The notes under the pieces are model-generated. The model worked only from the letters and a program-made list of their open reading frames with translations. It did no database searches and was not told where the DNA came from. The translations under genes were made by a program, and so were the position numbers. This document shows, piece by piece, positions 16,645 through 25,559 of a stretch of 64,000 bases of DNA. The DNA lies in contig JAJQHJ010000004.1 in assembly GCA_021199795.1 (NCBI GenBank), forward strand, positions 124,001 to 188,000, in the 5' to 3' direction. The stretch's first letter is position 1, and the number at the start of each line of letters is the position of its first letter. Source of the DNA: Oscillospiraceae bacterium (GTDB lineage: Bacteria; Bacillota; Clostridia; Oscillospirales; Ruminococcaceae).

Positions 16645-17457
16645 ATGTCAAAAAAAGAAAAAACAAAAAAGAAAGACAAGCGGCTTCATAACTTTCTTCT
16701 GAAGATTCCGGGGAAAGTGTGGCTTCTCATTTCCCTGATACTCGCGATGATATTCTGGTATGTTTTATCCATCATACCGGCAACGTCACGTGCATTTCCG
16801 AATGTTGTCACAACGATTTCAAGCCTTAAGACTATGATTGATCGGGGTGTTTTCTTCAAGGATCTTGCGAGCAGTCTTATCTCTGTGGGGCTTGGATTTC
16901 TCTTTGCGTTCCTGCTGGCACTGCCGGTGGCTATTCTCATGGCGTGGTATCTGCCTGTCAGAAAGATTCTGAACCCTTGGATTCAGTTTATCCGTAACAT
17001 CCCGCCTCTTGCCTATGTTCCGCTTATCGTAATCTGCGCAGGAGTAGGAAGAAGACCTCAGGTTATAGTCATCACCCTTGCCTGCTTCTTAACCATGTGC
17101 GTGACCATCTATCAAGGAGTCATGAACGTAGATGAAACCCTCATCAAGGCGGCAAAAGTATTAGGCGCAAGCGACAGGGACATCTTCATAAAAGTAATCA
17201 CCCCGGCAACGCTGCCATTTATCATGACGGCAGTCCGGCTTGGAGCGTCTGTCGCACTTACAACACTTATCGCCGCCGAATCGACGGGAGCTGTGGCGGG
17301 TCTCGGAATGAGAATCCGGTCGCTAAGCAACAGCTTTGAGCCCGCTCCCATGCTTCTATACATAATCATCATAGGAATCATAGGAATGCTTATTGAAACG
17401 GGTATCAGACATCTGGAAAGGAGGCTGACCAGGTGGCAGGACAAGAGAGAAATGTAA
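16645..17457 (+). CDS. ABC transporter permease, NitT/TauT (SsuC-like) family
   Basis: A 270-residue integral membrane protein of the BPD_transp_1 type. It has about six hydrophobic segments and the EAA-type loop (KAAKVLGASDRDIFIKVITP). The N-terminus is strongly basic (KKEKTKKKDKR). Related permeases carry nitrate, sulfonates, taurine or thiamine precursors. Its ATP-binding and solute-binding partners follow directly. It starts 15 bases after pgi with GAGG upstream. Confidence 0.92.
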   Translation: MSKKEKTKKKDKRLHNFLLKIPGKVWLLISLILAMIFWYVLSIIPATSRAFPNVVTTISSLKTMIDRGVFFKDLASSLISVGLGFLFAFLLALPVAILMAWYLPVRKILNPWIQFIRNIPPLAYVPLIVICAGVGRRPQVIVITLACFLTMCVTIYQGVMNVDETLIKAAKVLGASDRDIFIKVITPATLPFIMTAVRLGASVALTTLIAAESTGAVAGLGMRIRSLSNSFEPAPMLLYIIIIGIIGMLIETGIRHLERRLTRWQDKREM

Positions 17458-18212
17458 AGCTCCGGCTTGAAAACATCTGCAAGACATTCAAAAACCGCGA
17501 CGGCGAAAGCCTGGTTTTAGATAATATAAACCTTGACATCTATGACAATGAGTTTCTGTGCGTTGTCGGTCCCTCCGGCTGCGGAAAGTCGACTCTTCTG
17601 AATATCTTAGCCGGTCTTACAGACGCAACCTCCGGAACTGCCTACTGCAACGGCGTCCCCATCGACGGGACGGGAACGGAGCGAGGAGTAGTTTTCCAGC
17701 AATACGCGCTCTTCCCCTGGCTGACGGTGAAGAAAAACGTCATGTTCGCTCTCGAAATGAGGGGAATCAAGGGAAAAGAGGCGGAAGACCAGGCTATACA
17801 GTATCTTGAGGGAGTCCACCTTTCTGATTATGCCAACCACTACTCGAAAGAGCTATCCGGAGGCATGAAGCAGAGAGTTGCAATTGCCCGTGCCTATGCC
17901 GCCGAGCCGGAAGTGCTTCTTATGGATGAGCCTTTCGGAGCCTTGGATGCTCAGACCAGGATGGTCTTGCAGAGCGACCTGCTTGAGACCTGGAACAAGG
18001 ACCGCAAAACCTGCTTTTTCATCACGCATGATGTCGAGGAGGCAGTATTTCTCTCGCAGAGAATAGTCGTCATGAGCACCCATCCGGGAAGAATTGCCGA
18101 CATTATCGACGTAAATCTCCCCTATCCGAGAACCCAGGATTTGAAGATGAGCCCGGAGTTCAACGAGATAAGAAAGAACGTCTGGACACAGGTCTATTCG
18201 GACATACTCTAG
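17433..18212 (+). CDS. ABC transporter ATP-binding protein, NitT/TauT family
   Basis: A 259-residue ATPase with Walker A GPSGCGKST, the Q-loop VVFQQYALFPWL, the signature LSGGMKQRVAIARA, Walker B VLLMDEPFGALD and switch His in FITHDVEEA. The start is GTG at 17433 with AAAGGAGG eight bases upstream. It overlaps the permease gene by 25 bases, so the two are translationally coupled. It energises the importer formed with the adjacent permease and lipoprotein. Confidence 0.95.
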   Translation: MAGQERNVKLRLENICKTFKNRDGESLVLDNINLDIYDNEFLCVVGPSGCGKSTLLNILAGLTDATSGTAYCNGVPIDGTGTERGVVFQQYALFPWLTVKKNVMFALEMRGIKGKEAEDQAIQYLEGVHLSDYANHYSKELSGGMKQRVAIARAYAAEPEVLLMDEPFGALDAQTRMVLQSDLLETWNKDRKTCFFITHDVEEAVFLSQRIVVMSTHPGRIADIIDVNLPYPRTQDLKMSPEFNEIRKNVWTQVYSDIL

Positions 18213-18267
18213 TTTATTAGTCGCGTTTGCGGCTGAAATAAAAAACCTATTTAAGGAGTATACACTT

Positions 18268-19326
18268 ATGAAAAGAATAAACAAACTGCTGAGCCTGTTA
18301 CTGGCAGTACTCATGCTGGCAACTTTATTCACAGCGTGCGGCGACACTGCTGTTGACGACGACTCAACAACCGACGACACCGTAACGGGCACCGATTCCG
18401 AGGAAGAGGAAGTCGAGCTTATAGAGCTCAATGTCGCCTACATGCCGAACTATGCTTCCCTCTGGAGCGTTCTGACAGCTATTGATCAGGGCTACTTTGA
18501 GGAAGAGGGTCTTGAAGTCAACTTAATCGAATTTGCAGACGGACCTACAATCATCGCAGCTATGGAGGGCGGCTCGGTCGACTTCGGCTATATCGGTCAG
18601 GGAGCTCACAAGCTCTGTGTCCAGGGCAACGCAACCATAATCTTAATGTCCCACATCGGCAATGCTGATGCAGTTATCGGCGGAGCTAATGTAACAAGTC
18701 TAGAAGACCTTGCAGGAAAGACAGTTGCATATTCAAGCGGAACCTCATCCGAGACTATTCTCCTTTCCGCACTTAGTAGCGTTGGACTTACCATGGACGA
18801 CATCACAGCTATGGACATGGATTCAACCTCTATGGTCACTGCAATGCTCTCAGGCTCTGTCGACGCCTGCGCAGTATGGTCTCCTGCATCCTTAACAATC
18901 CTTGAAGAGGACGAGACCTGCACACTTCTCTGCGACAATTCGACATTTTCCGACACCACCGTCTCAATCGCTTCCTGGATCGCTACTCCCGAATATCTTG
19001 AGGAGAACGAGGAAGTAGCAGTCAAGTTCGTAAGAGCACTTCTTAAGGGCATGACCTATGGAGCTGACGAGGCTAATTATGAATACGTATCAAACCTGGT
19101 TGCCACTCAGTGCGCAGTCGACTATGAGACCGCTTATGAGCAGCGCGGCGACGGCGAATGGTACACAGCCGACATGATTTCCGAGGCTATTTCCGACGGC
19201 ACAATGGAAGCCTACTATCAGCTCCAGCAGGACAACTTCTTATCAGCAGGCTCTATTGAAGAGAGCGACGTCTGCGACGTATCAACCTATGTCGCATATG
19301 ACATAATGACCGAGGCACTTTCCTAA
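18268..19326 (+). CDS. ABC transporter substrate-binding lipoprotein, SsuA/NMT1-like
   Basis: A 352-residue lipoprotein. The signal peptide ends in a lipobox (LFTAC) and is followed by an acidic linker rich in Asp and Thr. The mature part is a periplasmic-binding fold of the SsuA/TauA/ThiY group, with NVAYMPNYASLWSVL, GSVDFGYIGQG and AGKTVAYSSGTSSETILL. It binds the substrate for the neighbouring permease and ATPase. The ligand is unknown. Its stop is 1 base from nagB, which hints that the imported compound may feed amino-sugar catabolism. Confidence 0.92.
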   Translation: MKRINKLLSLLLAVLMLATLFTACGDTAVDDDSTTDDTVTGTDSEEEEVELIELNVAYMPNYASLWSVLTAIDQGYFEEEGLEVNLIEFADGPTIIAAMEGGSVDFGYIGQGAHKLCVQGNATIILMSHIGNADAVIGGANVTSLEDLAGKTVAYSSGTSSETILLSALSSVGLTMDDITAMDMDSTSMVTAMLSGSVDACAVWSPASLTILEEDETCTLLCDNSTFSDTTVSIASWIATPEYLEENEEVAVKFVRALLKGMTYGADEANYEYVSNLVATQCAVDYETAYEQRGDGEWYTADMISEAISDGTMEAYYQLQQDNFLSAGSIEESDVCDVSTYVAYDIMTEALS

Positions 19327-19327
19327 A

Positions 19328-20167
19328 ATGATCCCACGCGAATACTACTCTATCCCAAAAGACAATCTCGGAACAGATTCAAAGATTCCTATGGAAATCC
19401 TGAGCTCTTCCGAGGAAGTCTACAGCAAAATGGCACTTGAAATGGTGGAGACGATTGAGGAGCATAATGAAGCCGGCGAAAAGACCGTCTTCATCCTCCC
19501 CGTCGGTCCCATGGGGCAATACCCGATATTTGTCGAAGAGGTAAACAAACGTAATCTCTCCCTCAAGGACTGCTGGTTCATAAATATGGACGAGTATCTC
19601 GGCGACAATAACACCTACATAAGCATCGATTCGCCCCTTTCGTTCAGGGGCTTCATGCAAAGAGAGGTCTATGATAAAATAGACAATGATCTTCTCATGC
19701 CGGAAAAGCAGAGAATCTTCCCCGACCCTGTGAACATCGAACATGTCGACCTGCTGCTTAAGGAGCTTGGCGGAGCCGACATCTGCTTCGGCGGAATCGG
19801 GCTTGACGGGCATATTGCATTCAACGAGCCGAGTCCCAAGCTAAAGCTAAAGAAATACATGGCTCTTCCGACAAGGATTGTGGAACTTTCTCTTGAATCA
19901 AGAGTGACAAATGGTCTAAGCGACCTCGGCGGAGCTATTGACATGATGCCGAAAAAGGCTATAACCCTCGGCATGAAGAGCATTCTTGCTTCAAAGAAAA
20001 TCCGCCTAGGAGTCTTCAGAGACTGGCACAAGGCGGTTGTCCGCCATGCCGGATACGGCGAAATGAGTCCTGAATTCCCGGCTACAATCCTCCAGAAGCA
20101 CATGGACGCAAAAATCTATGTGGGTGGTGTTGCAGCTGAACTGCCATATGAGGATGGAACAGTATGA
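19328..20167 (+). CDS. nagB: Glucosamine-6-phosphate deaminase
   Basis: A 279-residue NagB-type isomerase/deaminase making fructose-6-phosphate and ammonia from glucosamine-6-phosphate. It shows FINMDEYLG (catalytic Asp) and FGGIGLDGHIAFNEP (the family has GIGxDGHIAFNEP, including the ring-opening His). The start follows the binding-protein gene by one base, and the end overlaps nagA by 4 bases (ATGA). Divergence from standard NagB is moderate, so specificity for a related amino-sugar phosphate is possible. Confidence 0.88.
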   Translation: MIPREYYSIPKDNLGTDSKIPMEILSSSEEVYSKMALEMVETIEEHNEAGEKTVFILPVGPMGQYPIFVEEVNKRNLSLKDCWFINMDEYLGDNNTYISIDSPLSFRGFMQREVYDKIDNDLLMPEKQRIFPDPVNIEHVDLLLKELGGADICFGGIGLDGHIAFNEPSPKLKLKKYMALPTRIVELSLESRVTNGLSDLGGAIDMMPKKAITLGMKSILASKKIRLGVFRDWHKAVVRHAGYGEMSPEFPATILQKHMDAKIYVGGVAAELPYEDGTV

Positions 20168-21291
20168 AAATCAGCGGCGGTCTTGTCCTCAAGCCAAACG
20201 GCGGCTGGTCAAGAGAGGATGTCTCAATCGAAAACGGTCGGTTTTCAGAAACTGAAAATTCGGGCGAAACTATAAACGCCGGCGGGCTCTATGCCCTGCC
20301 GGGGTTTGTTGACTTACACACCCACGGAGCTGTTGGAGTTGACGTCAACGGCGCAGATGAAAACGGCTTCCGTAAGATTTCAAGCTTCTTCGCCACCCAG
20401 GGAGTTACCAGCTGGCAGTGCTCAATCTTAACCGACACGGTCGAAACGACACTTGAAACCATTTCCGAGGCTGTGAAAGTCATCGAAAGTGAGCCAGATG
20501 GCGCAAAACTGATTGGAATCCATCTTGAGGGTCCCTGCCTGTCATCAGAATATAAGGGCGCGATGCCGGAGCAGCTTCTCATGAAAAAAGCTGACATCGG
20601 GCTCTTTGAGAAGTATATCGAGGCTGCAAACGGGCACATAACCTATGTGACACTCTCCCCTGAAATAGAGGGAGCAGATGAACTTACATCCTGGCTCACA
20701 TCCCGGGGAATCCGGGTTGCTCTCGGGCACAGCGGGGCTACCTATGAGGAGACCATCAGGTGCATCAATGCAGGAGCGGTTTCGGGAACCCATGTCGGCA
20801 ACGCTATGCGGCTTTTCCACCAGCATGAACCGGCTATTTTCGGAGCTATTCTCGAAAGCGACGCCTACTGTGAAGCAATCTGCGACGGCAGGCACTTAAG
20901 CCCAGCATCCGTTCGCCTTTTCCGCAAGACAAAGGGCGACGGGAAAATGATTGCCATCACCGACAGCATCATGGCGGCAGGTATGCCTGACGGGAAATAT
21001 AAGCTCGGAGTCAACGATGTCATAGTCGAAAACGGCGACACCAAACTCATGGACGGAACCCGTGCCGGAAGCACTCTGACGATGGCTGGGGCTCTTAAAA
21101 ACATAATAAAATTCACCGGGATTCCCCTTGAAAACGCTGCAAGATGGCTTTCAAAGAACCCGGCAGACATGATGGGTCGCAAGGACTTGGGCAGGATTAA
21201 ATCGGGTGCCTGCGCTGACCTTGCAATCCTCGACAAAAATCTCAATGTTATTTGCACCGTCGCAGGAGGACGGGTAGTTTATCAAAAGTAA
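20164..21291 (+). CDS. nagA: N-acetylglucosamine-6-phosphate deacetylase
   Basis: A 375-residue amidohydrolase. Visible are the metal motif DLHTHGAVGVDV, GIHLEGPCLSSEYKGAM (metal-binding Glu), RVALGHSGATYEE, THVGNAMRLFHQHEP, AICDGRHLSP and AITDSIMAAG (catalytic Asp). It removes acetate from GlcNAc-6-phosphate to give the NagB substrate. It overlaps nagB by 4 bases. With pgi upstream, the operon encodes a full route from GlcNAc-6-phosphate to glycolysis. Confidence 0.95.
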   Translation: MKISGGLVLKPNGGWSREDVSIENGRFSETENSGETINAGGLYALPGFVDLHTHGAVGVDVNGADENGFRKISSFFATQGVTSWQCSILTDTVETTLETISEAVKVIESEPDGAKLIGIHLEGPCLSSEYKGAMPEQLLMKKADIGLFEKYIEAANGHITYVTLSPEIEGADELTSWLTSRGIRVALGHSGATYEETIRCINAGAVSGTHVGNAMRLFHQHEPAIFGAILESDAYCEAICDGRHLSPASVRLFRKTKGDGKMIAITDSIMAAGMPDGKYKLGVNDVIVENGDTKLMDGTRAGSTLTMAGALKNIIKFTGIPLENAARWLSKNPADMMGRKDLGRIKSGACADLAILDKNLNVICTVAGGRVVYQK

Positions 21292-21307
21292 AAGGCAGTG
21301 AAAGAAT

Positions 21308-22459
21308 ATGGAAGAGCATTCAAAGGTCTCAGTTGTCGTGTGTTCCACATACGACGAGGAGATAGTTTATGATGCAGTCTGTAAGGGAATAGACGCATTA
21401 GGCGGCATCGGAAAATTTGTGAGCAAGAACGAAAGCATCCTTGTAAACCCGAATTTCTTGAAGACAGCAGATGTCAGCAGCGCGGTTGCCACCCATCCGG
21501 CGGTTTTAAAGGCAGTCTTAAGACTTCTCTGGGAATACGGCTGCAGAAAGACGGTTTATGGGGACAGTCCCGGAAATGGAACCGGTGCCAGAGTTGCCGA
21601 CAAGCTGGAAATAGACCGTAGCGAGCCCATCTATGGGGCAGAGTTTGTCCCGATGACAAAGGAAGTCAGGACAGAATTCCCTGACGGAATGACCGAGAAA
21701 GAGTTCTATTTTGCGGAGGAGGTCACAAAGGCTGACTCAATCATCAACGTCTGCAAGATGAAGACCCATGCACTGATGCTCATCACCGGTGCCGTCAAGA
21801 ACCCGTTCGGGCTCATCTGCGGACATCGTAAAGCCATGCAGCATGTGAAGTACCCGAATGCTTCTCTGTTTGCCCGGATGCTCGTTGACATCCACCGCTG
21901 CGTGCCTCTGAGGCTGCATATAATGGACGGAATTGTCGCTATGGAGGGCAACGGTCCCGGTGCCGGAACCCCAAGACCGATGAATCTTCTTCTCTTCTCA
22001 ACTGATCCGGTCGCCATCGACACCATCTTCTGCCATCTTATTGGAATAGATCCCGCAGACGTTCCGACCAATTTCCAGGGCGACGCAATGGGAATAGGGA
22101 CTATGGATAAGTCTAAGATTGACATCCTCCTCACCGATGAATCCGGAACCCATCCGGAGGATTTTGACCAGTTCTGTGAGAAATATGAGGCACCCGACTT
22201 CAACACCATCTGCACAAAAGCCCACCCGGAATTCAAGGGCTTGAAGCTTATCGACAAGCTCTCTTCGAGACCGGTCATAAACAAGAAAAAGTGTGTCCTC
22301 TGCGGCGTCTGCGTCGACCACTGCCCCGTCCCGGGCAAAGCGGTGACATTTGCAGATGGCAGAGACAAGCCGCCAGTGTATGATTACTCAAAGTGTATCG
22401 GCTGCTTCTGCTGCCAGGAGCTCTGCCCCCAAAAGGCAATTGAGGTTGGGAGAAGATAG
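21308..22459 (+). CDS. DUF362 protein with C-terminal 2[4Fe-4S] ferredoxin domain
   Basis: A 383-residue protein. Residues 1 to about 300 are a DUF362 domain (VNPNFLKTAD, YGDSPGNGTGA, KMKTHALMLITGAVKNPFG). The C-terminus has two clusters, CVLCGVCVDHCPVPG and CIGCFCCQELCPQ. DUF362 proteins are common in anaerobes and are presumed redox enzymes or electron carriers; none of this subtype has a settled reaction. It begins 16 bases after nagA and probably ends the long operon from 14.1 kb. Confidence 0.9.
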   Translation: MEEHSKVSVVVCSTYDEEIVYDAVCKGIDALGGIGKFVSKNESILVNPNFLKTADVSSAVATHPAVLKAVLRLLWEYGCRKTVYGDSPGNGTGARVADKLEIDRSEPIYGAEFVPMTKEVRTEFPDGMTEKEFYFAEEVTKADSIINVCKMKTHALMLITGAVKNPFGLICGHRKAMQHVKYPNASLFARMLVDIHRCVPLRLHIMDGIVAMEGNGPGAGTPRPMNLLLFSTDPVAIDTIFCHLIGIDPADVPTNFQGDAMGIGTMDKSKIDILLTDESGTHPEDFDQFCEKYEAPDFNTICTKAHPEFKGLKLIDKLSSRPVINKKKCVLCGVCVDHCPVPGKAVTFADGRDKPPVYDYSKCIGCFCCQELCPQKAIEVGRR

Positions 22460-22514
22460 ACCTGGAATAACCAAGTCAAGCGATATAATCCCCTTAAACT
22501 TAAAACAGACATAC

Positions 22515-22544
22515 AAAAAGAGCACCCTGAATCAGGATGCTCTT
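22515..22544 (-). terminator. Terminator of the tRNA-Met/tRNA-Glu transcript
   Basis: On the minus strand AAGAGCATCCTGA pairs with TCAGGGTGCTCTT (one mismatch) and is followed by TTTTTG. It lies just after the tRNA-Glu 3' end. Confidence 0.8.
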
Positions 22545-22553
22545 AAAATATTG

Positions 22554-22628
22554 TGGTGACCCGTACGAGAATTGAACTCATATCTCCGCCGTGAAAGGGC
22601 GGTGTCTTAACCTTTTGACCAACGGGCC
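22554..22628 (-). tRNA. tRNA-Glu(TTC)
   Basis: A full cloverleaf is readable. The acceptor stem is GGCCCGT/ACGGGTC, the anticodon arm is CCGCC-CTTTCAC-GGCGG with anticodon TTC, and the T arm is ATGAG-TTCAATT-CTCGT. CCA is encoded (22556-22554). Its first base directly follows the CCA of the upstream tRNA-Met, so the spacer is zero. Confidence 0.97.
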
Positions 22629-22705
22629 TGGTGGCTGTAACTGGATTCGAACCGGTGACAACTCGGGTATGAACCGAGTGCTCTAGCCAGCTGAGCTATA
22701 CAGCC
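22629..22705 (-). tRNA. tRNA-Met(CAT)
   Basis: The acceptor stem is GGCTGTA/TACAGCC, the anticodon arm is CTCGG-TTCATAC-CCGAG with anticodon CAT, and CCA is encoded. The GGTTCATACCC anticodon region resembles elongator tRNA-Met of Firmicutes rather than lysidine-type tRNA-Ile, so I prefer Met. The T stem ACCGG/CCAGT has a C-A mismatch. Confidence 0.92.
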
Positions 22706-22722
22706 ATATTTGCGACTTGTCT

Positions 22723-22751
22723 ATTATAATAAAAAGTTTCGGGTTTGTCAA
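22723..22751 (-). promoter_or_regulatory. Promoter of the tRNA pair
   Basis: Consensus TTGACA (22751-22746) and TATAAT (22728-22723) with a 17-base spacer, 18 bases before the tRNA-Met 5' end. Confidence 0.9.
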
Positions 22752-22810
22752 TACCTAAAATCGAAAAAGTTTTGATTTTCCCGCCCAAAATTTTTTGGCT
22801 CCTATCAGAC

Positions 22811-23527
22811 TCACCCTAGAATACTTTTTATATAATCCGACAATTCGGCAAAGCTTCCGTGAGGATAGTCGTCAAGTGACTTTCCAGACTTATTGATAAG
22901 ACTGTCTGTAAGAATAAACACACGCATTCCAAGAGCAGCCGCCGGTGTATCCTCATCCATGTCGTTTCCGACCATGAGGCATTCCTGGGGGTCGACAGAA
23001 AGAGTCTTACAGACCTCCTCGAAATACTTCGGGTTCGGCTTGCAGAAGCTTGAATTTTCGTATGTAGTGTAGTTCTCGAAATCCTCCGGCTCAAGACCAG
23101 CCCATCTGATTCTTGATTCGGTCGCAATGGCGGGGAAGATGGGGTTGGTAGCAAGTGAGACCCGGAGTCCCATAGCCTTTATCTCGTCAACAGTTTTCTT
23201 TGCATCAGGGCTGAAGCCGCATGAAGCCTTTGCCTGCTGGAAATCGTTCCGGTAGAAGTCCTCGAAAACAGGCATGTCGTCCATGGCATCGGGGCGGGTG
23301 ATCGCAGTAAATGTCTCCCAGAAAGCCGCTTCGTTAGGTTTCGAGCCATCATTTTTGACCATTGCGCCTGTCCCTTTCCAGATAGCAGCAACGAGGCTTT
23401 CTTTTTCGTACCCCAAAGGTGCCAGCTTCCGTGCAAGCAGTCCAAAATAACATTTAGTAAACACATCCTGATCCATCGGCAGAAGTGTGCCGTCAAGGTC
23501 AAAGAGGACGGTGGTTAATGGTTTCAT
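22811..23527 (-). CDS. HAD-family hydrolase
   Basis: A 238-residue phosphatase-like protein. Motif I is VLFDLDGTLLP, motif II is SLATNP, the motif III Lys is in FCKPNPKYFEE, and motif IV is MVGNDMDEDTPAA. A helical cap lies between motifs I and II, so it is subclass I. It would remove phosphate from a small metabolite; the substrate cannot be deduced. It overlaps the end of nth by 4 bases (ATGA). Confidence 0.9.
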   Translation of the reverse strand: MKPLTTVLFDLDGTLLPMDQDVFTKCYFGLLARKLAPLGYEKESLVAAIWKGTGAMVKNDGSKPNEAAFWETFTAITRPDAMDDMPVFEDFYRNDFQQAKASCGFSPDAKKTVDEIKAMGLRVSLATNPIFPAIATESRIRWAGLEPEDFENYTTYENSSFCKPNPKYFEEVCKTLSVDPQECLMVGNDMDEDTPAAALGMRVFILTDSLINKSGKSLDDYPHGSFAELSDYIKSILG

Positions 23528-24156
23528 AATTCATTCTCCTTACATAAATCTCTGAGTTTACAGTTTTCACATTTCGGCTTCCTCGCCGTGCAGGTGTCTC
23601 TGCCGAAATTCACGAGCCTGTGGCAGAAATCGCTTGCCCTGTCCATCGGGAGGATGGCACGAAGTTCCATTTCGGTTTTGAGCGGGTTGTCAGTAGTGGT
23701 GAGACCCAGGCGTTTACATATCCTTATACAATGCGTATCGGTGACGACGGCGGGTTGATGATAGACATCGCCCATGATGAGGTTTGCAGTCTTCCTGCCG
23801 ACACCGGGCAGGGAAGTGAGCTCTTCTAAAGTGTCTGGCACTTCGCCACCGTAGTTTTCCATAAGTGCTTTCGCAAGGGCGACTATGTCCCTGGCTTTCG
23901 TGTGGTATAAGCCGCAGGAGCGTATGTAGGGCTCGACCTCCTCGGGAGTAGTTTCCGCAAAGGCTTCAACGCTTGGAAACCTCTCAAAAAGCGCACCCGT
24001 GACCATGTTGACCCGTTTGTCTGTGCACTGCGCCGAAAGTCTTGTAGCTATAAGCAGCTCATGAGGCTTTGTGTATTCAAGAGAGCACTGCGCCCCGGGA
24101 TAGATCTCCTCTAAAATCTCAACTATTTTAAGGGCTTTTTCCTGCAAATCCATCAT
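23524..24156 (-). CDS. nth: Endonuclease III
   Basis: A 210-residue DNA glycosylase/AP lyase for oxidised pyrimidines. The helix-hairpin-helix LPGVGRKTANLI contains the catalytic Lys, and VTDTHCIRIC contains the catalytic Asp. The C-terminal 4Fe-4S motif is CTARKPKCENCKLRDLC. GAGGTG precedes two adjacent ATGs; either 24156 or 24153 could start translation. It is divergent from the M28 peptidase, with overlapping promoters, and co-transcribed with the HAD gene. Confidence 0.96.
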   Translation of the reverse strand: MMDLQEKALKIVEILEEIYPGAQCSLEYTKPHELLIATRLSAQCTDKRVNMVTGALFERFPSVEAFAETTPEEVEPYIRSCGLYHTKARDIVALAKALMENYGGEVPDTLEELTSLPGVGRKTANLIMGDVYHQPAVVTDTHCIRICKRLGLTTTDNPLKTEMELRAILPMDRASDFCHRLVNFGRDTCTARKPKCENCKLRDLCKENEL

Positions 24157-24178
24157 ATCACCTCGTTTGATCTAGGAT

Positions 24179-24208
24179 AGTATAACACACTTGGGGTTGC
24201 AAAATCAA
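24179..24208 (-). promoter_or_regulatory. Promoter of nth-HAD
   Basis: TTGATT (24208-24203) and TATACT (24184-24179), 18-base spacer. It overlaps the divergent M28 promoter. Confidence 0.65.
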
Positions 24209-24225
24209 GTGGCGGGGTGTATAAT
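24197..24225 (+). promoter_or_regulatory. Promoter of the M28 peptidase gene
   Basis: TTGCAA (24197-24202) and TATAAT (24220-24225), 17-base spacer, 23 bases before the start codon. Confidence 0.75.
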
Positions 24226-24248
24226 TGTGGTGAAAGGAGATCACAATT

Positions 24249-25484
24249 ATGACCAAACGTGAAATCATGAAAATGTTTAAGGACACGGAGTATATCCGTG
24301 TTGGAGGTTCGGCTGAGGAGCTTAAGTGCGCCGAGTATATCAAGGACAAGTGCGCCTCGTTCGGATGCGAGGCTCATATTGAGCCGTTCAAGAGCGAGTT
24401 CGGAGACGTTCATTCTGCATCCCTGTCAATCGACGGCAAGGAGATTCCCTGCACCGGCTATGCTATGTGCGGAAGCGGCAGTGTGACCGCACCGTTCGTC
24501 TATCTTCCTGTTCTCGACCGGGCAACACTTTCCACTGTCAAGGGCAAGATCGTCATGGTAGACGGCGGCATGGGCTATTGGACTTATCAGGACATCTTCG
24601 ATAACGGCGCAGTCGGCTTCATTACATATTCCGGCGACGTCCACTATGCCGACCACGATATCGACAAAAAAGAGCTCCGCTCTTTCGTTTCCAAGGGCAG
24701 GAAGATTTTAGGCGTAACTATCAATGCCAAGGACGCTGTCAAGCTGATGAAAGGCGACCCCAAGGAGGCTACCATCACTGTTGATCAGACCGAATATGAG
24801 GGCGAGAGCAGAAACGTTGTCCTCGATCTCCCCGGAAGCGGCGAGTCTGACAGAACCATCATCTTCACCGCTCACTACGATTCAGTCATTCTTTCCAAGG
24901 GTGCATATGACAATATGTCTGGCTCTGTTGGAATTATGGCTATGGCTGAGCACTTTGCAAAGACTCCGCATCGTAACAATCTTCGTTTCGTATGGTGCGG
25001 AAGCGAGGAGAGGGGACTCTTCGGCTCGAAAGCATACTGCGAGGCACATGAAGATGAGCTTGAGAAGATCGACCTCTGCATAAATCTGGATATGATCGGC
25101 TCAACGATGGGCAAGTTCATCGCATGTTGCACTACTGAAGAGAAGCTGGTCGGCTATATCGAGTATCTCGGCTTGGAGTCCGGCTTCGGAATAAAAGTCA
25201 AGCAGGACGTTTATTCAAGCGATTCCACCCCGTTCGCCGACAAGGGTGTTCCGTCGGTAAGCTTTGCCCGTCTCTGCAGCAACTCCACCGCAACCATCCA
25301 CAACCGTTACGATACCATCGATATCATCAAGCCGGAGAACATGGTGAGAGATATCGAATTCATAACTAAGTTCGCCGAAAGAATGGCAAACGCCGTCGTC
25401 TGCCCCGTAGACAGAAAGATTCCCGACAACGTCAAGGAAAAAATCGACATCTACCAGTGCAGAAAGAGAGATCCGAAGAGATAA
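24249..25484 (+). CDS. M28-family zinc peptidase with inserted PA-like domain
   Basis: A 411-residue aminopeptidase-type enzyme. The co-catalytic zinc site is visible: FTAHYDSV (His), GAYDNMSGSVG (bridging Asp), WCGSEERGLFGS (Glu pair), NLDMIGS (Asp) and TIHNRYDT (His). A PA-like region lies at about residues 70-150. There is no signal peptide, so it probably trims peptides in the cytoplasm or leaves by a non-classical route. AAAGGAG precedes the ATG. Confidence 0.92.
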   Translation: MTKREIMKMFKDTEYIRVGGSAEELKCAEYIKDKCASFGCEAHIEPFKSEFGDVHSASLSIDGKEIPCTGYAMCGSGSVTAPFVYLPVLDRATLSTVKGKIVMVDGGMGYWTYQDIFDNGAVGFITYSGDVHYADHDIDKKELRSFVSKGRKILGVTINAKDAVKLMKGDPKEATITVDQTEYEGESRNVVLDLPGSGESDRTIIFTAHYDSVILSKGAYDNMSGSVGIMAMAEHFAKTPHRNNLRFVWCGSEERGLFGSKAYCEAHEDELEKIDLCINLDMIGSTMGKFIACCTTEEKLVGYIEYLGLESGFGIKVKQDVYSSDSTPFADKGVPSVSFARLCSNSTATIHNRYDTIDIIKPENMVRDIEFITKFAERMANAVVCPVDRKIPDNVKEKIDIYQCRKRDPKR

Positions 25485-25559
25485 TTTTTTCATTCCATGC
25501 AATAATCCTTGCCTGAAATTTGTATTATAAGTAGAAATATATTTCAAGGAGGAATCTAC

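Noticed and set aside
19669-20103. Minus-strand frame of 144 codons within nagB
   Set aside because: It is the complement of a well-supported nagB with intact catalytic motifs.
22632-22705. tRNA-Ile with lysidine-modified CAT anticodon
   Set aside because: The GGTTCATACCC anticodon region resembles Firmicute elongator tRNA-Met more than tRNA-Ile2; a covariance search would settle it.
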